Assembly: GCA_946480605.1 (NCBI GenBank)
Contig: CAMLKW010000161.1
Location: 1 to 10,325, forward strand
DNA from: an uncultured Roseateles sp.
Lineage (GTDB): Bacteria > Pseudomonadota > Gammaproteobacteria > Burkholderiales > Burkholderiaceae
Length of the DNA: 10,325 nt
Reading direction: 5' to 3'
In this document: positions 1 through 6,247 of the stretch, one piece after another
Layout: each line of letters starts with the position of its first letter
Numbering within the stretch: the stretch's first letter is position 1
The notes under the pieces: generated by a model
Databases searched by the model: none
Seen by the model: only the letters and a program-made list of their open reading frames with translations
Told to the model about the DNA's origin: nothing
Program-made: the position numbers and the translations under genes

Positions 1-72
1 AGTCGTGGCCGCGCCGGCCGCGCCGGCCAGCAGCAGCGCGGCCAGGGCCGCGGGGGTCTTCAGAGTCAGCAT
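1..72 (-). CDS. Secreted or exported protein, N-terminal end only (signal peptide)
   Basis: Only the first 24 codons are in the window; the gene runs off the left edge. The ATG at 72 is preceded by a GGAG ribosome site five bases away. The peptide starts MLTLKTPAALAALLLAG and continues as Ala/Gly-rich sequence. It has a basic residue at position 5, a hydrophobic Ala/Leu core and small residues (AGAA) suited to signal peptidase I, so this is a classical Sec signal peptide. The mature protein is not visible and no function can be assigned. Its own strong promoter and a LacI-family-type operator lie upstream at 146-213. From that context I infer a protein induced by a ligand, perhaps a sugar-binding protein or a secreted carbohydrate-active enzyme. 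An out-of-frame ATG at 83 opens a five-codon frame that ends just past the true start; I regard it as incidental. Confidence 0.72.
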   Translation of the reverse strand, partial: MLTLKTPAALAALLLAGAAGAATT

Positions 73-145
73 GTCGTCTCCATGGTTTTGGTGGGGAAAA
101 AATCCCGGAACGAGGCGACGACGAACTGCTGTCGGTCGCCGAAAG

Positions 146-172
146 TGAAAGCGCTTTCTGAAAGCGCTTTCA
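146..172. promoter_or_regulatory. Tandem palindromic operator, LacI-family type
   Basis: Two perfect 12-base palindromes GAAAGCGCTTTC occupy 147-158 and 160-171, separated by one T. The right-hand one, with flanks, is the 14-mer TGAAAGCGCTTTCA; the left one ends in T instead of A. The central CG with AAGC/GCTT arms is typical of LacI/GalR-family sites, including the catabolite-repression-like sites of CcpA-type relatives. The pair covers about +6 to +32 of the predicted transcript of the gene at 1-72, which fits repression. The cognate regulator is not in the window. Confidence 0.7.
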
Positions 173-184
173 ACAAACGGCGCG

Positions 185-213
185 ACATTAGGGGTCTTGC
201 AAAAGGCTGTCAA
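185..213 (-). promoter_or_regulatory. Sigma-70-type promoter for the leftward gene at 1-72
   Basis: On the minus strand a perfect -35 box TTGACA (213 down to 208) is followed, after exactly 17 bases, by TAATGT (190 down to 185). The -10 box keeps the most conserved positions (TA at the start, T at the end). The predicted transcription start is near 178, giving a leader of about 105 bases before the ATG at 72. The palindromic operator at 146-172 falls just downstream of that start, the usual place for a repressor that blocks initiation or clearance. Start-site mapping has not been done. Confidence 0.68.
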
Positions 214-362
214 TGTGGACTGCCCTGCCCCTACCTCGAAGCGAGGGGGAAGGCGTGGGGCTGTGTAGAAGCCGCCGCGAAAGCCGCTGGACGCGGCCAG
301 GCGCGAAGTGGCCCGAGGCACAGGCCCGGCGGCGAACGGGCGGCGGCGAGTGCTGCTCCCCC

Positions 363-791
363 TCAGTTCATGCGGATCTTGAGGACCTGGCCCGCGACGG
401 GCGTCAGCAAGGCCTGCTCGAACCTGGGCGGGCCGAAGCTGCCCATGGCGTTGTTGGAGAAGCCATAGGGCTCGGTCGGCATGCCGGTGGGGTCCATGTC
501 CACGCGGCCATTGGCGTTGGCATCCTGGAACAGGGTCAGCGCCAGCGGGCCGCGGGGCAGGTTCTTCAACACCACGCTGAGCCTGCCGCCGACGGCCTCG
601 GCGCCGAGCGGAAAGCGGTGCGCGGCCTGGGGCTGGCGCAGCCAGCCGGCCGGTTCGGTGAAGACGGCCACCACCAGCGTGGCGCCCTGCAGGCGGCTGG
701 TGTCCAGGCCTTCGACCTCGAGCGTGACATCGGCGGCATGGCTGCACAACGGCAGGACGGCCAGCAGCGCGATGGCAAGGGCTTGTTTCAT
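363..791 (-). CDS. Secreted DUF2141-family protein
   Basis: This 142-residue protein has an N-terminal signal peptide (MKQALAIALLAVLPLCSHAA, cleavage around residues 19-20) and a single DUF2141-like domain of about 120 residues. The family signature lies in the C-terminal half: D90-x-N-x-N-G-x-x-D98, then a stretch ending GMPTEPYGFSNNA and GSFGPPRFEQA at about 103-127. The D-x-N-x-N-G-x-x-D run resembles a calcium-binding loop, but metal binding is inferred. The family is found in periplasmic or secreted proteins and has no settled function. The ATG at 791 is preceded by GGAG at a spacing of about eight bases, supporting this start. The gene lies downstream of aroG on the same strand, 114 bases away, with two GC-rich hairpins between them, so co-transcription is uncertain. 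I see no clear own promoter. Confidence 0.85.
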   Translation of the reverse strand: MKQALAIALLAVLPLCSHAADVTLEVEGLDTSRLQGATLVVAVFTEPAGWLRQPQAAHRFPLGAEAVGGRLSVVLKNLPRGPLALTLFQDANANGRVDMDPTGMPTEPYGFSNNAMGSFGPPRFEQALLTPVAGQVLKIRMN

Positions 792-840
792 TGCAGTCTC
801 CAGATTCAGCAGTGGGAATGGCTGAATGATGGAAACCCCG

Positions 841-887
841 TCGCCAGCGCGCGAGCGCGCTGCGATGGGCGGGCGCCGGACGGCGCC
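841..887. repeat. Two adjacent GC-rich inverted repeats between aroG and the DUF2141 gene
   Basis: The first hairpin has arms CAGCGCGC (845-852) and GCGCGCTG (855-862). It can be extended by TCGC (841-844) pairing with GCGA (862-865) if C845 is bulged. The second has arms GGCGCCG (872-878) and CGGCGCC (881-887). Loops are very short as drawn, so the terminal pair would open in RNA. Neither is followed by a real U-run on either strand; the minus strand has only GGGGTTT after the first. They could slow polymerase, protect the aroG message end or partly separate the two genes. They could also be chance in such GC-rich DNA. Confidence 0.4.
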
Positions 888-905
888 AGCGACCGGCGAA
901 CGGCG

Positions 906-2027
906 TCAGCCGCGGCGCTTCTGCACCGCCGCCGCCAGTTCGCGCAGCAGCGGCTCGGTCTGTGCCCAGCCCAGGCAGGCGTCGGTGATGGACACGCCGG
1001 GCTTCAGGTCGGCCTTGGTCTGGCCCGCGGCCAGGTCTTGCCGGCCGGGCTGCAGATGGCTTTCGATCATGACCCCAGTGATGCGCGCGTCGCCGCCGGC
1101 GATCTGGCCGGCCACGTCATGGCCCACGTCGACCTGGCGCTCGTACTTCTTGCTGGAGTTGGCGTGCGAGAAGTCGATCATGACCTGCTCGCGCAGGCCC
1201 GAGGTCTTCAGCGCCTCGCAGGCCGCGTTCACCGAGGCTGCGTCGTAGTTGGGTGCCTTGCCGCCGCGCAGGATGACGTGGCAGTCCTCGTTGCCGCGGG
1301 TCTCGAAGATGGCGGCCGTACCCATCTTGGTCATGCCCATGAAGGCATGGGCCGAGCGCGCGGCCAGCACGGCGTCGCTGGCGACCTTGATGCCGCCGTC
1401 GGTGCCGTTCTTGAAGCCCACCGGGCAGCTCAGGCCCGACGCCAGCTGGCGGTGACTCTGGCTCTCGGTGGTGCGCGCGCCGATGGCGCCCCAGGCGATC
1501 AGGTCGGAGATGTACTGCGGCGACAGCAGGTCCAGGAACTCGGTGCCCGCCGGCAGGCCCAGCGCCGTCACGTCCAGCAGCAGCTGGCGGGCCAGGCGCA
1601 GGCCCTCGTTCATGTGGAAGCTGCCGTCCAGGTGCGGGTCGTTGATGTAGCCCTTCCAGCCCACCGTCGTGCGCGGCTTCTCGAAGTAGACGCGCATGAC
1701 GACCAGCAGGTCGCGCTTGAGTTCGTCGCGCGCCACCTTCAACAGCCGGGCGTAGTCCATCGCCTGGTCGTGGTCGTGGATGGAGCAGGGCCCGACGATG
1801 ACAAGCAGCCGGTCGTCGCGTCCGTGCAGCACGTCGCTGATCTCGCGGCGCGCCTCTTCCACCAGCTCCAGCGTCGCGTCCGGGATGGGCAGCTCTTCCA
1901 GCAGCAGCGCCGGGCTGATCAGCGCGCGCACGGCACCGATGCGGGTGTCGTCGGTGCGGGTGGTGTCGCGGGTCTCGTCGCGGGAACCCGCTTCGCGGTC
2001 GTGTTGCGGGTCGTCAAGGGGTTTCAT
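906..2027 (-). CDS. aroG: 3-deoxy-7-phosphoheptulonate (DAHP) synthase, class I, AroG-like
   Basis: The enzyme condenses phosphoenolpyruvate with erythrose 4-phosphate to DAHP, the first step of the shikimate pathway, in the cytoplasm. The 373-residue protein aligns along its length with E. coli AroG as I remember it, with a constant offset of 20. Metal ligands are present: Cys81 (GPCSIH), His288 (DFSHANSS), Glu322 (MIESHL) and Asp349 (SITDAC). Substrate-binding residues are Arg112 and Lys117 (RVYFEKPRTTVGWKG), Arg185 (GARTTES), Lys206 (GFKNGTDG) and Arg254 (LRGGK). Residues matching the E. coli AroG allosteric pocket (Leu175, Leu179, Ser180, Phe209) are kept as Leu195, Leu199, Ser200 and Phe229. 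The enzyme is therefore probably feedback-controlled, most likely by phenylalanine, although part of this pocket is shared with AroF. A charged extension of about 20 residues precedes the usual N-terminus. GGAG eight bases before the ATG supports the start. The gene follows the membrane-protein gene by 43 bases. Confidence 0.96.
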   Translation of the reverse strand: MKPLDDPQHDREAGSRDETRDTTRTDDTRIGAVRALISPALLLEELPIPDATLELVEEARREISDVLHGRDDRLLVIVGPCSIHDHDQAMDYARLLKVARDELKRDLLVVMRVYFEKPRTTVGWKGYINDPHLDGSFHMNEGLRLARQLLLDVTALGLPAGTEFLDLLSPQYISDLIAWGAIGARTTESQSHRQLASGLSCPVGFKNGTDGGIKVASDAVLAARSAHAFMGMTKMGTAAIFETRGNEDCHVILRGGKAPNYDAASVNAACEALKTSGLREQVMIDFSHANSSKKYERQVDVGHDVAGQIAGGDARITGVMIESHLQPGRQDLAAGQTKADLKPGVSITDACLGWAQTEPLLRELAAAVQKRRG

Positions 2028-2070
2028 GTGCCGGACTCCGAATAGAGCCTGAGATTGTCACCGCTTGACG

Positions 2071-3834
2071 TCACCCCTGTCCGCCGGTCGGCTGCATCTT
2101 CTCGCCGCAGCCCTGGCAGAAGCGCGCATCCGGCAGATTCTTGGCGCCGCAATGTCGGCAGAACATCAGCTTGGGCGCGTCGCCACCAACGTGCGACGTC
2201 AGCAGCGCAGCCGCTTCGCCCGGCAACGCCGGCATCGCAACCGCGGAGTTCAGCGCCCGCTCCGCGTGGGCCAGGGCGGCGATGCGGCTCAGATCTTCGG
2301 CGCTGTCCGGCGCGACCAGGCTGGCTCGTGCGCGGCCGAACTCGCTCAGGTGCCGTCCCAGTTCGCGCGCCTCGGCGTCTGTCGAGAACATGGCAGTCAC
2401 CTGACGGACGCCGTCCTTGCCGAACACCACCGACTCAAGACGCGCACGCCAGACCCGCAGCGTCATGGCTTCGGTACGCACGATCTGGTTGCTGGTCTGC
2501 ACCTTGGCCGTGAGCTGGTTGCCCGTGCCCACGCTGGCGGTCTGGTAGGTGCCCTCCATCTCCACCCAGGTCACCACCGACTGGAAATCGAAGCGCCCCC
2601 ACAGCTGGGCCGAGGAGCGGAAGCAGAAACCCGCCACCACCAGGAAGATCGACGACGCGCCGAACAGATGCAGCGGCAGGGCTTCGCCGTCCAACGCCAG
2701 CATGCGCCGCGCGAACAGAACGGCACACACGGTGGCCACCAGCACCAGTGCCAGCGCATAGAGATCCAGGCCGGCCAGGAAGCGGTGCCGTTGTGAGCCC
2801 AGCGCCTGCCCGAGAGTGGCCGGCACGGTGCGTGGCAGCGGGATGGGCTGCGACTCTTCCAGCAACTCGCCATTGAAGGGGCCGGCGTGCAGCTCTGGCT
2901 GGATGACGGGCGTGGCACGCGCGTAGCGGCGGTTGGGGATGCGCTCCGTCCACTGCTCCTGCATGTGGCGCTCCAGCTCGTCCAGCAACAGGCTGGGCGG
3001 CACGTTCAGCGACAGGCGCAACTGCTCGGCGCTGGTCTGCGTCGCCGGTGGCGGCGAGACCTGCTGCAGCGCGGCCAGCAGCAGCAGTCCGCAGGCCAGC
3101 GTGCCGGAGATCAGCAACATCAAGGTCTGCGGCGCCAGCGAGAAGGGCAGCACCGGCAGACCCTTGCTGGCCATGCCAACCACGGCCGGGCCCACCACGG
3201 CGGCCGCGATCAGAAGCACCAGGGTCTTGGTGCTGAAGCCGGCCCGGTTGCCGCCCAGGAAGGGGCGCAACAGGAAAAACAGCCCGAACAGGAAGTAGGC
3301 CGCGGACAGCAGGGGCCGGCTCGCCTCGGTGCTGAACAGTCCCCAGGCCAGCACAAAGCTCAGCGTCGCCGCCAGCATGCTGCACAGATTGAAGAAGGCA
3401 CTGCGGGCCTGCTGCTGCACCGACATCGGCGCCGTGATGAGCTGGGGCACCCAGTGGTACAGCACACCGTCGATCGCGCCCGAAGGCTCGGGATAGGGCA
3501 AGGCGCCCTCGCGGAGCAGGCGCTTGATCCAGTCGGCCGACGGCGAGTTGCCGGTGGCCGTCGGCGGAATCTCCGGTGCCAGCGAATGCGGGCGGCCACG
3601 TCCGAAGAAGAAGCGCAGACGCTTCAGCGCCACGCCAGCAGCCAGCAGGCCGGCAAACAGTAGAGCCAGTCCGACCCCCAGCGAGATCGGCGCCAGGGTG
3701 TGCCGCACGACGACCAGCGTGTACAAGCCGCCCGCGAGCAGCGCTGCGCTGCAGATCAGCAGCAGCAGGTTCTGGACCTTGTAGGGATTCGGCAATTCCA
3801 GCGTCGTCCCGGCAGAGCTGTAGTCGTAGCTCAC
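2071..3834 (-). CDS. Multi-pass membrane protein with C-terminal zinc ribbon, unknown function
   Basis: This 587-residue protein is not one I can name. Hydrophobic segments near 21-43, 48-69, 146-166, 174-192, 203-221, 235-256, 357-376 and 385-404 suggest eight membrane helices in groups of two, four and two. They are separated by soluble stretches at about 70-145 and 257-356. A soluble tail of about 180 residues follows. Its first part (about 415-500) looks beta-rich, then helical. The protein ends in a zinc ribbon with Cys559-x-x-Cys562 and Cys573-x-x-Cys576 (FCRHCGAKNLPDARFCQGCG). With even helix number both ends should be on the same side, most simply the cytoplasm. The start is GTG, chosen because an ideal AAGGAGG lies five bases upstream. 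It is the first gene of a leftward run that continues to aroG and is divergent from pyrD. No catalytic motif is evident, so a scaffold, sensor or transport-associated role is only a guess. Confidence 0.88.
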   Translation of the reverse strand: MSYDYSSAGTTLELPNPYKVQNLLLLICSAALLAGGLYTLVVVRHTLAPISLGVGLALLFAGLLAAGVALKRLRFFFGRGRPHSLAPEIPPTATGNSPSADWIKRLLREGALPYPEPSGAIDGVLYHWVPQLITAPMSVQQQARSAFFNLCSMLAATLSFVLAWGLFSTEASRPLLSAAYFLFGLFFLLRPFLGGNRAGFSTKTLVLLIAAAVVGPAVVGMASKGLPVLPFSLAPQTLMLLISGTLACGLLLLAALQQVSPPPATQTSAEQLRLSLNVPPSLLLDELERHMQEQWTERIPNRRYARATPVIQPELHAGPFNGELLEESQPIPLPRTVPATLGQALGSQRHRFLAGLDLYALALVLVATVCAVLFARRMLALDGEALPLHLFGASSIFLVVAGFCFRSSAQLWGRFDFQSVVTWVEMEGTYQTASVGTGNQLTAKVQTSNQIVRTEAMTLRVWRARLESVVFGKDGVRQVTAMFSTDAEARELGRHLSEFGRARASLVAPDSAEDLSRIAALAHAERALNSAVAMPALPGEAAALLTSHVGGDAPKLMFCRHCGAKNLPDARFCQGCGEKMQPTGGQG

Positions 3835-4036
3835 GGTAACCTCCTTGACTTGCGAGTATGAAAAGCGGCGGCGAGGCTAGCGCAGCCCCACCGCGCTCCC
3901 ACCCGGTTGCCTGAGCTGGCGGAGCCGGATCGGCAAGATTGCACATTCGGCCCTCACAGCCCAGCCGCCTGAGCCGCCGACGTTTGAGAGGATCGCGCCC
4001 TGAAGCCCGGCAGTCAGGCTGAGACAATCGCGGGCT
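3835..4036. promoter_or_regulatory. Divergent intergenic region between the membrane-protein gene and pyrD
   Basis: This 202-base gap must carry promoters for both directions, but none is clear-cut. For the leftward gene, CATACT on the minus strand shortly before the ribosome site (plus-strand AGTATG near 3856-3861) is a possible -10 box without a convincing -35. For pyrD, GACAAT at 4023-4028 is a weak -10 candidate only eight bases before the ATG, with CTGAAG 17 bases upstream as a poor -35. I see no riboswitch-like structure, RNA gene or strong operator here. Confidence 0.35.
3840..3846 (-). promoter_or_regulatory. Consensus ribosome-binding site fixing a GTG start
   Basis: On the minus strand AAGGAGG stands five bases before the GTG at 3834, a near-ideal Shine-Dalgarno match and the strongest in the window. 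It decides the start of the zinc-ribbon membrane protein and suggests efficient translation despite the GTG codon. Confidence 0.85.
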
Positions 4037-5077
4037 ATGCCGCTGATCCCCTACGCCCTCACCCGCCCCTTCCTGTTCGGTCTGGACCCCGAGCACGCCC
4101 ATGAACTGACGCTGGACGCCATCGCGCGGCTGCAGAACACGCCCCTGCAGTGCCTGTGGAGCGGTGCCCGCGTCAGCGACCCGGTGACGGTGGCCGGCCT
4201 GCGCTTCCCCAACCGCATCGGCCTGGCCGCGGGCCTGGACAAGAACGGCCGCTGCATCGATGGCCTGGGCGCCATGGGCTTCGGCTTCATCGAGGTGGGC
4301 ACGGTGACGCCCAAGGGCCAGCCCGGCAACGACAAGCCACGCATGTTCAGGCTGCCGCAGGCGAACGCGCTCATCAACCGGCTGGGTTTCAACAACGAGG
4401 GCCTGCAGAGCTTCATCGCCAACGTGAAGCGCGCCCACAGCTTCCGCGCGGCGGGCGGCATCCTGGGCCTGAACATCGGCAAGAACGCCGCCACGCCCAT
4501 CGAGAACGCGGCCGACGACTACCTGCTGGGCCTGACGGGCGTGCATCCGCACGCCGACTACATCACCGTCAACATCTCCAGCCCCAACACCAAGAACCTG
4601 CGCGCGCTGCAGAGCGATGCCGCACTGGACGCGCTGCTGGGCACGCTGCAAAGCGCCAAGCAGCAACTGGACTCGCAGAGCGGCCGGCGCGTGCCCATGT
4701 TCGTCAAGATCGCGCCAGACCTGGAGGAAGACCAGGTCGCCGTCATCGCGCAGACGCTGACCGCCAACGGCATCGACGGCGTCATTGCAACCAACACCAC
4801 CATCGCGCGCGACAAGGTGCAAGGCCTGGCCCATGCCGGGGAAACGGGCGGCCTGTCCGGTGCCCCGGTGTTCGAGGCCAGCAACCGCGTCATCCGCCTG
4901 CTGCGCGCCGCGCTGCCGGCCGGCTATCCCATCATCGGCGTGGGGGGCGTGCTGAGTGGCGAGGACGCCCGCGCCAAGCTCGCGGCCGGCGCGGACTTGG
5001 TGCAGGTCTACACGGGCCTGATCTACCAGGGCCCCGCCCTGGTCGGCGACTGCGCCAGGGCCCTGGCCCGAGGCTGA
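4037..5077 (+). CDS. pyrD: Dihydroorotate dehydrogenase (quinone), class 2
   Basis: This FMN enzyme oxidises dihydroorotate to orotate and passes electrons to membrane quinone, the fourth step of pyrimidine synthesis. At 346 residues it is close to the E. coli enzyme (336). The N-terminal region of about 40 residues ([20 protein letters not shown]) is the membrane-associating, quinone-access part that defines class 2. The barrel then shows [10 protein letters not shown] (Lys69), [14 protein letters not shown], the NRLGFNN loop at 114-120, and [11 protein letters not shown] with the catalytic base Ser182. VKIAPD (Lys224), ATNTT at 251-255, GGLSGAP, GVGGV at 301-305 and the phosphate-binding end [10 protein letters not shown] follow. 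No key residue is missing. The ATG at 4037 agrees with the family's usual N-terminus but has no recognisable ribosome site. The gene heads a rightward pair with the lipoprotein gene, whose start lies seven bases past the pyrD stop. Confidence 0.97.
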   Translation: MPLIPYALTRPFLFGLDPEHAHELTLDAIARLQNTPLQCLWSGARVSDPVTVAGLRFPNRIGLAAGLDKNGRCIDGLGAMGFGFIEVGTVTPKGQPGNDKPRMFRLPQANALINRLGFNNEGLQSFIANVKRAHSFRAAGGILGLNIGKNAATPIENAADDYLLGLTGVHPHADYITVNISSPNTKNLRALQSDAALDALLGTLQSAKQQLDSQSGRRVPMFVKIAPDLEEDQVAVIAQTLTANGIDGVIATNTTIARDKVQGLAHAGETGGLSGAPVFEASNRVIRLLRAALPAGYPIIGVGGVLSGEDARAKLAAGADLVQVYTGLIYQGPALVGDCARALARG

Positions 5078-5084
5078 GGCCGGC

Positions 5085-5585
5085 ATGCGGGCCGGGCTCG
5101 TCGCCCTCGCCTTCGCGACCCTGCTGTCGGGCTGCGCGACGCCGGACCGCGACGCACGGCTGCAGCCGGGGCTGAGCCGCAGCGAAGACGTCATTGCGCT
5201 GTACGGCCCGCCCAGCCGCATCTGGCCCGAGGCCGATGGCGGCCGCACGCTGGAGTACGCCAGCCAGCCTTTGGGGCAGCACTGCTACATGGTCAGGCTG
5301 GGCGCCGATGGCAGGCTGGTGGGCATCGTGGACGGTCTGTCAACGGCTGCCCGGGGGCTCATCGAGCCCGGCATGACACCCGAGCAGGTTTCGCGGCGCC
5401 TGGGCCAGGAGCGCACGCGCGTGTTCTTCCGCCACAGTGGCGAGGATGTCTGGGACTGGACCGTGCAGCCCGACCCCTCCGGCTACGGCCTGCGTTTCAA
5501 CGTCCACTTCAAGGACGGCGTCGTCGTTCGAACCAGCCACAGCATGGTCTTCCCGAACCGGCTGTTTCCCGGGCTGGATGACTGA
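5085..5585 (+). CDS. Lipoprotein with two BamE/SmpA-like repeat units
   Basis: The 166-residue protein has a lipoprotein signal, with lipobox LSGC and the lipidated Cys at 17. It should be anchored in the outer membrane or periplasmic face. Two similar segments follow, each starting with the turn typical of BamE/SmpA-type domains. The first, LQPGLSRSEDVIALYG (26-41), leads to GGRTLEY; the second, IEPGMTPEQVSRRLG (93-107), leads to EDVWDW at 120-125. The pattern L/I-x-P-G-L/M-S/T-x-x-x-V-...-G is shared, suggesting an internal duplication. This is not BamE itself, since it lacks the usual length and context, and I do not know a gene name. GAGG overlapping the end of pyrD, five bases before the ATG, supports the start. 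With a seven-base gap it is almost certainly co-transcribed with pyrD. It has no metabolic link to pyrimidine synthesis that I can see. Confidence 0.85.
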   Translation: MRAGLVALAFATLLSGCATPDRDARLQPGLSRSEDVIALYGPPSRIWPEADGGRTLEYASQPLGQHCYMVRLGADGRLVGIVDGLSTAARGLIEPGMTPEQVSRRLGQERTRVFFRHSGEDVWDWTVQPDPSGYGLRFNVHFKDGVVVRTSHSMVFPNRLFPGLDD

Positions 5586-5593
5586 CGTCGGAC

Positions 5594-5625
5594 AACAAAA
5601 AGCCCCGACGCTCGCGCATCGGGGC
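5594..5625 (-). terminator. Rho-independent terminator of the PEP-CTERM gene
   Basis: Arms GCCCCGA (5602-5608) and TCGGGGC (5619-5625) form a seven-pair stem. After a C/A mismatch two further inner pairs (GC with GC) close a four-base loop. On the minus strand the stem is followed by TTTTTGTTG (5601 down to 5593), so termination works for the leftward PEP-CTERM gene. On the plus strand no U-run follows (CATAGGG), so it should be a weak stop for the converging pyrD-lipoprotein transcript. It lies eight bases past the lipoprotein stop codon. Confidence 0.85.
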
Positions 5626-5689
5626 CATAGGGAGACTTTCATCTCACGCGGCGCCGTCTCTTGGACGGCCCGCCGACCCGCAGGTCCGA

Positions 5690-6166
5690 TCAGAAGTCGC
5701 GGCGACGACGCGAAGCCACGAAGCCGACGATGCCCAGGCCAGCGGCCAACAGGGCATAGGTCTCGGGTTCCGGCACCGCAGCCACGGCCGTCGACGTCAG
5801 GGTGTAGTTGCCCGTGCTGCCGGTACCGAGCACAGCGTAGTAGTAGCTGCCGGCACCCAGCGTGAACATGCTGGAGGTCGTGAATGTCGCACCGCCCACG
5901 CCCCAGCTGTAGATCGGCGTGTCGTCGGCAGCGTTGTAGAGGCCGAACGAACCGATGATCTTCGAAGATGCGAAGGTTGCGGTCAGCGAATACGTGCCGT
6001 CCAGCGTGAAGTCGTAGTCCGTGAAGAACGGACCAGAGACTTGGGTCCGAACGCCCGTTTGGAAATCGCCATGCTCACCACCGTCAAAGGTGGAGAACGA
6101 TGCCGCCTGAGCGTTGGTTGCCCCGAGGGCCACCAAAGCCGACGCGGCCAGTAGTTTCAGTTTCAT
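5690..6166 (-). CDS. PEP-CTERM sorting-signal surface protein
   Basis: This 158-residue protein has a signal peptide (MKLKLLAASALVALGATNAQ, cleavage near 21). Its mature domain of about 105 residues is low in charge and rich in Ser, Thr, Gly, Phe and Tyr. The C-terminus is a PEP-CTERM signal: VPEP at 131-134, a hydrophobic helix at about 137-151, and the basic tail RRRRDF. Such proteins are cut by exosortase (EpsH/XrtA family) and exported with an extracellular polysaccharide; no exosortase gene lies in this window. The segment FTDYDFTLDGTYSLTATF (48-65) resembles the FxDxF-type group of PEP-CTERM proteins, though the spacing is not exact. The ATG at 6166 is chosen over an in-frame ATG at 6277 because AGGAG precedes it by seven bases and the signal peptide begins there. 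A terminator follows at 5594-5625. It probably forms a single-gene unit. Confidence 0.9.
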   Translation of the reverse strand: MKLKLLAASALVALGATNAQAASFSTFDGGEHGDFQTGVRTQVSGPFFTDYDFTLDGTYSLTATFASSKIIGSFGLYNAADDTPIYSWGVGGATFTTSSMFTLGAGSYYYAVLGTGSTGNYTLTSTAVAAVPEPETYALLAAGLGIVGFVASRRRRDF

Positions 6167-6213
6167 TGCGTAGCTCCTGACTTTTGGACGGTCAAGCACA
6201 ACCGCCGGAGGCA

Positions 6214-6241
6214 ATTGTGCAGTGCAGCGAAGTCCTGTGAA
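6214..6241 (-). promoter_or_regulatory. Candidate promoter of the PEP-CTERM gene
   Basis: On the minus strand TTCACA (6241 down to 6236, five of six matches to TTGACA) is followed after 16 bases by CACAAT (6219 down to 6214, four of six matches to TATAAT). This would start RNA near 6207, about 40 bases before the ATG at 6166. The -35 box lies inside the 10-base direct repeat at 6229-6247. I found no TGGCAC/TTGC sigma-54 pair here. The assignment is tentative. Confidence 0.38.
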
Positions 6242-6247
6242 GTCCTG
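6229..6247. repeat. Tandem direct repeat GAAGTCCTG, 10-base period
   Basis: GAAGTCCTG occurs at 6229-6237 and again at 6239-6247, one base apart, giving a 10-base period close to one helical turn. It lies in the 175-base gap between the parC stop and the PEP-CTERM start and overlaps the candidate -35 box. Such face-aligned repeats often bind response regulators or other dimeric activators. No regulator is assigned. Confidence 0.5.

Larger units (their letters stand above)
73..362. other. Non-coding gap between the DUF2141 gene and the leftward exported-protein gene
   Basis: This 290-base stretch holds the promoter (185-213) and operator (146-172) of the gene at 1-72. At 228-249 a short hairpin can form from CCTCG (234-238) and CGAGG (242-246), extended by C and G runs after a TA bulge. 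It has no U-tract, so it is not a standard terminator for the DUF2141 gene. No coding sequence or RNA gene is evident in the rest. Confidence 0.6.

Noticed and set aside
94..108. GGGA...TCCC around an A-run (T-run on the minus strand) as a terminator
   Set aside because: The stem has only four pairs and lies in the leader of the gene at 1-72, just before its ribosome site. It is better explained as an untranslated stretch.
213..2045. Rightward open frame of about 610 codons opposite the DUF2141 gene and aroG
   Set aside because: Its translation is low-complexity Ala/Arg/Gln/Val-rich with no recognisable domain, and both genes on the other strand are clearly real. Long antisense frames are expected in DNA of this GC content.
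2435..5248. Leftward open frame of about 937 codons opposite pyrD and overlapping the membrane-protein gene
   Set aside because: It spans two well-supported genes, crosses the divergent intergenic gap and encodes no coherent domain.
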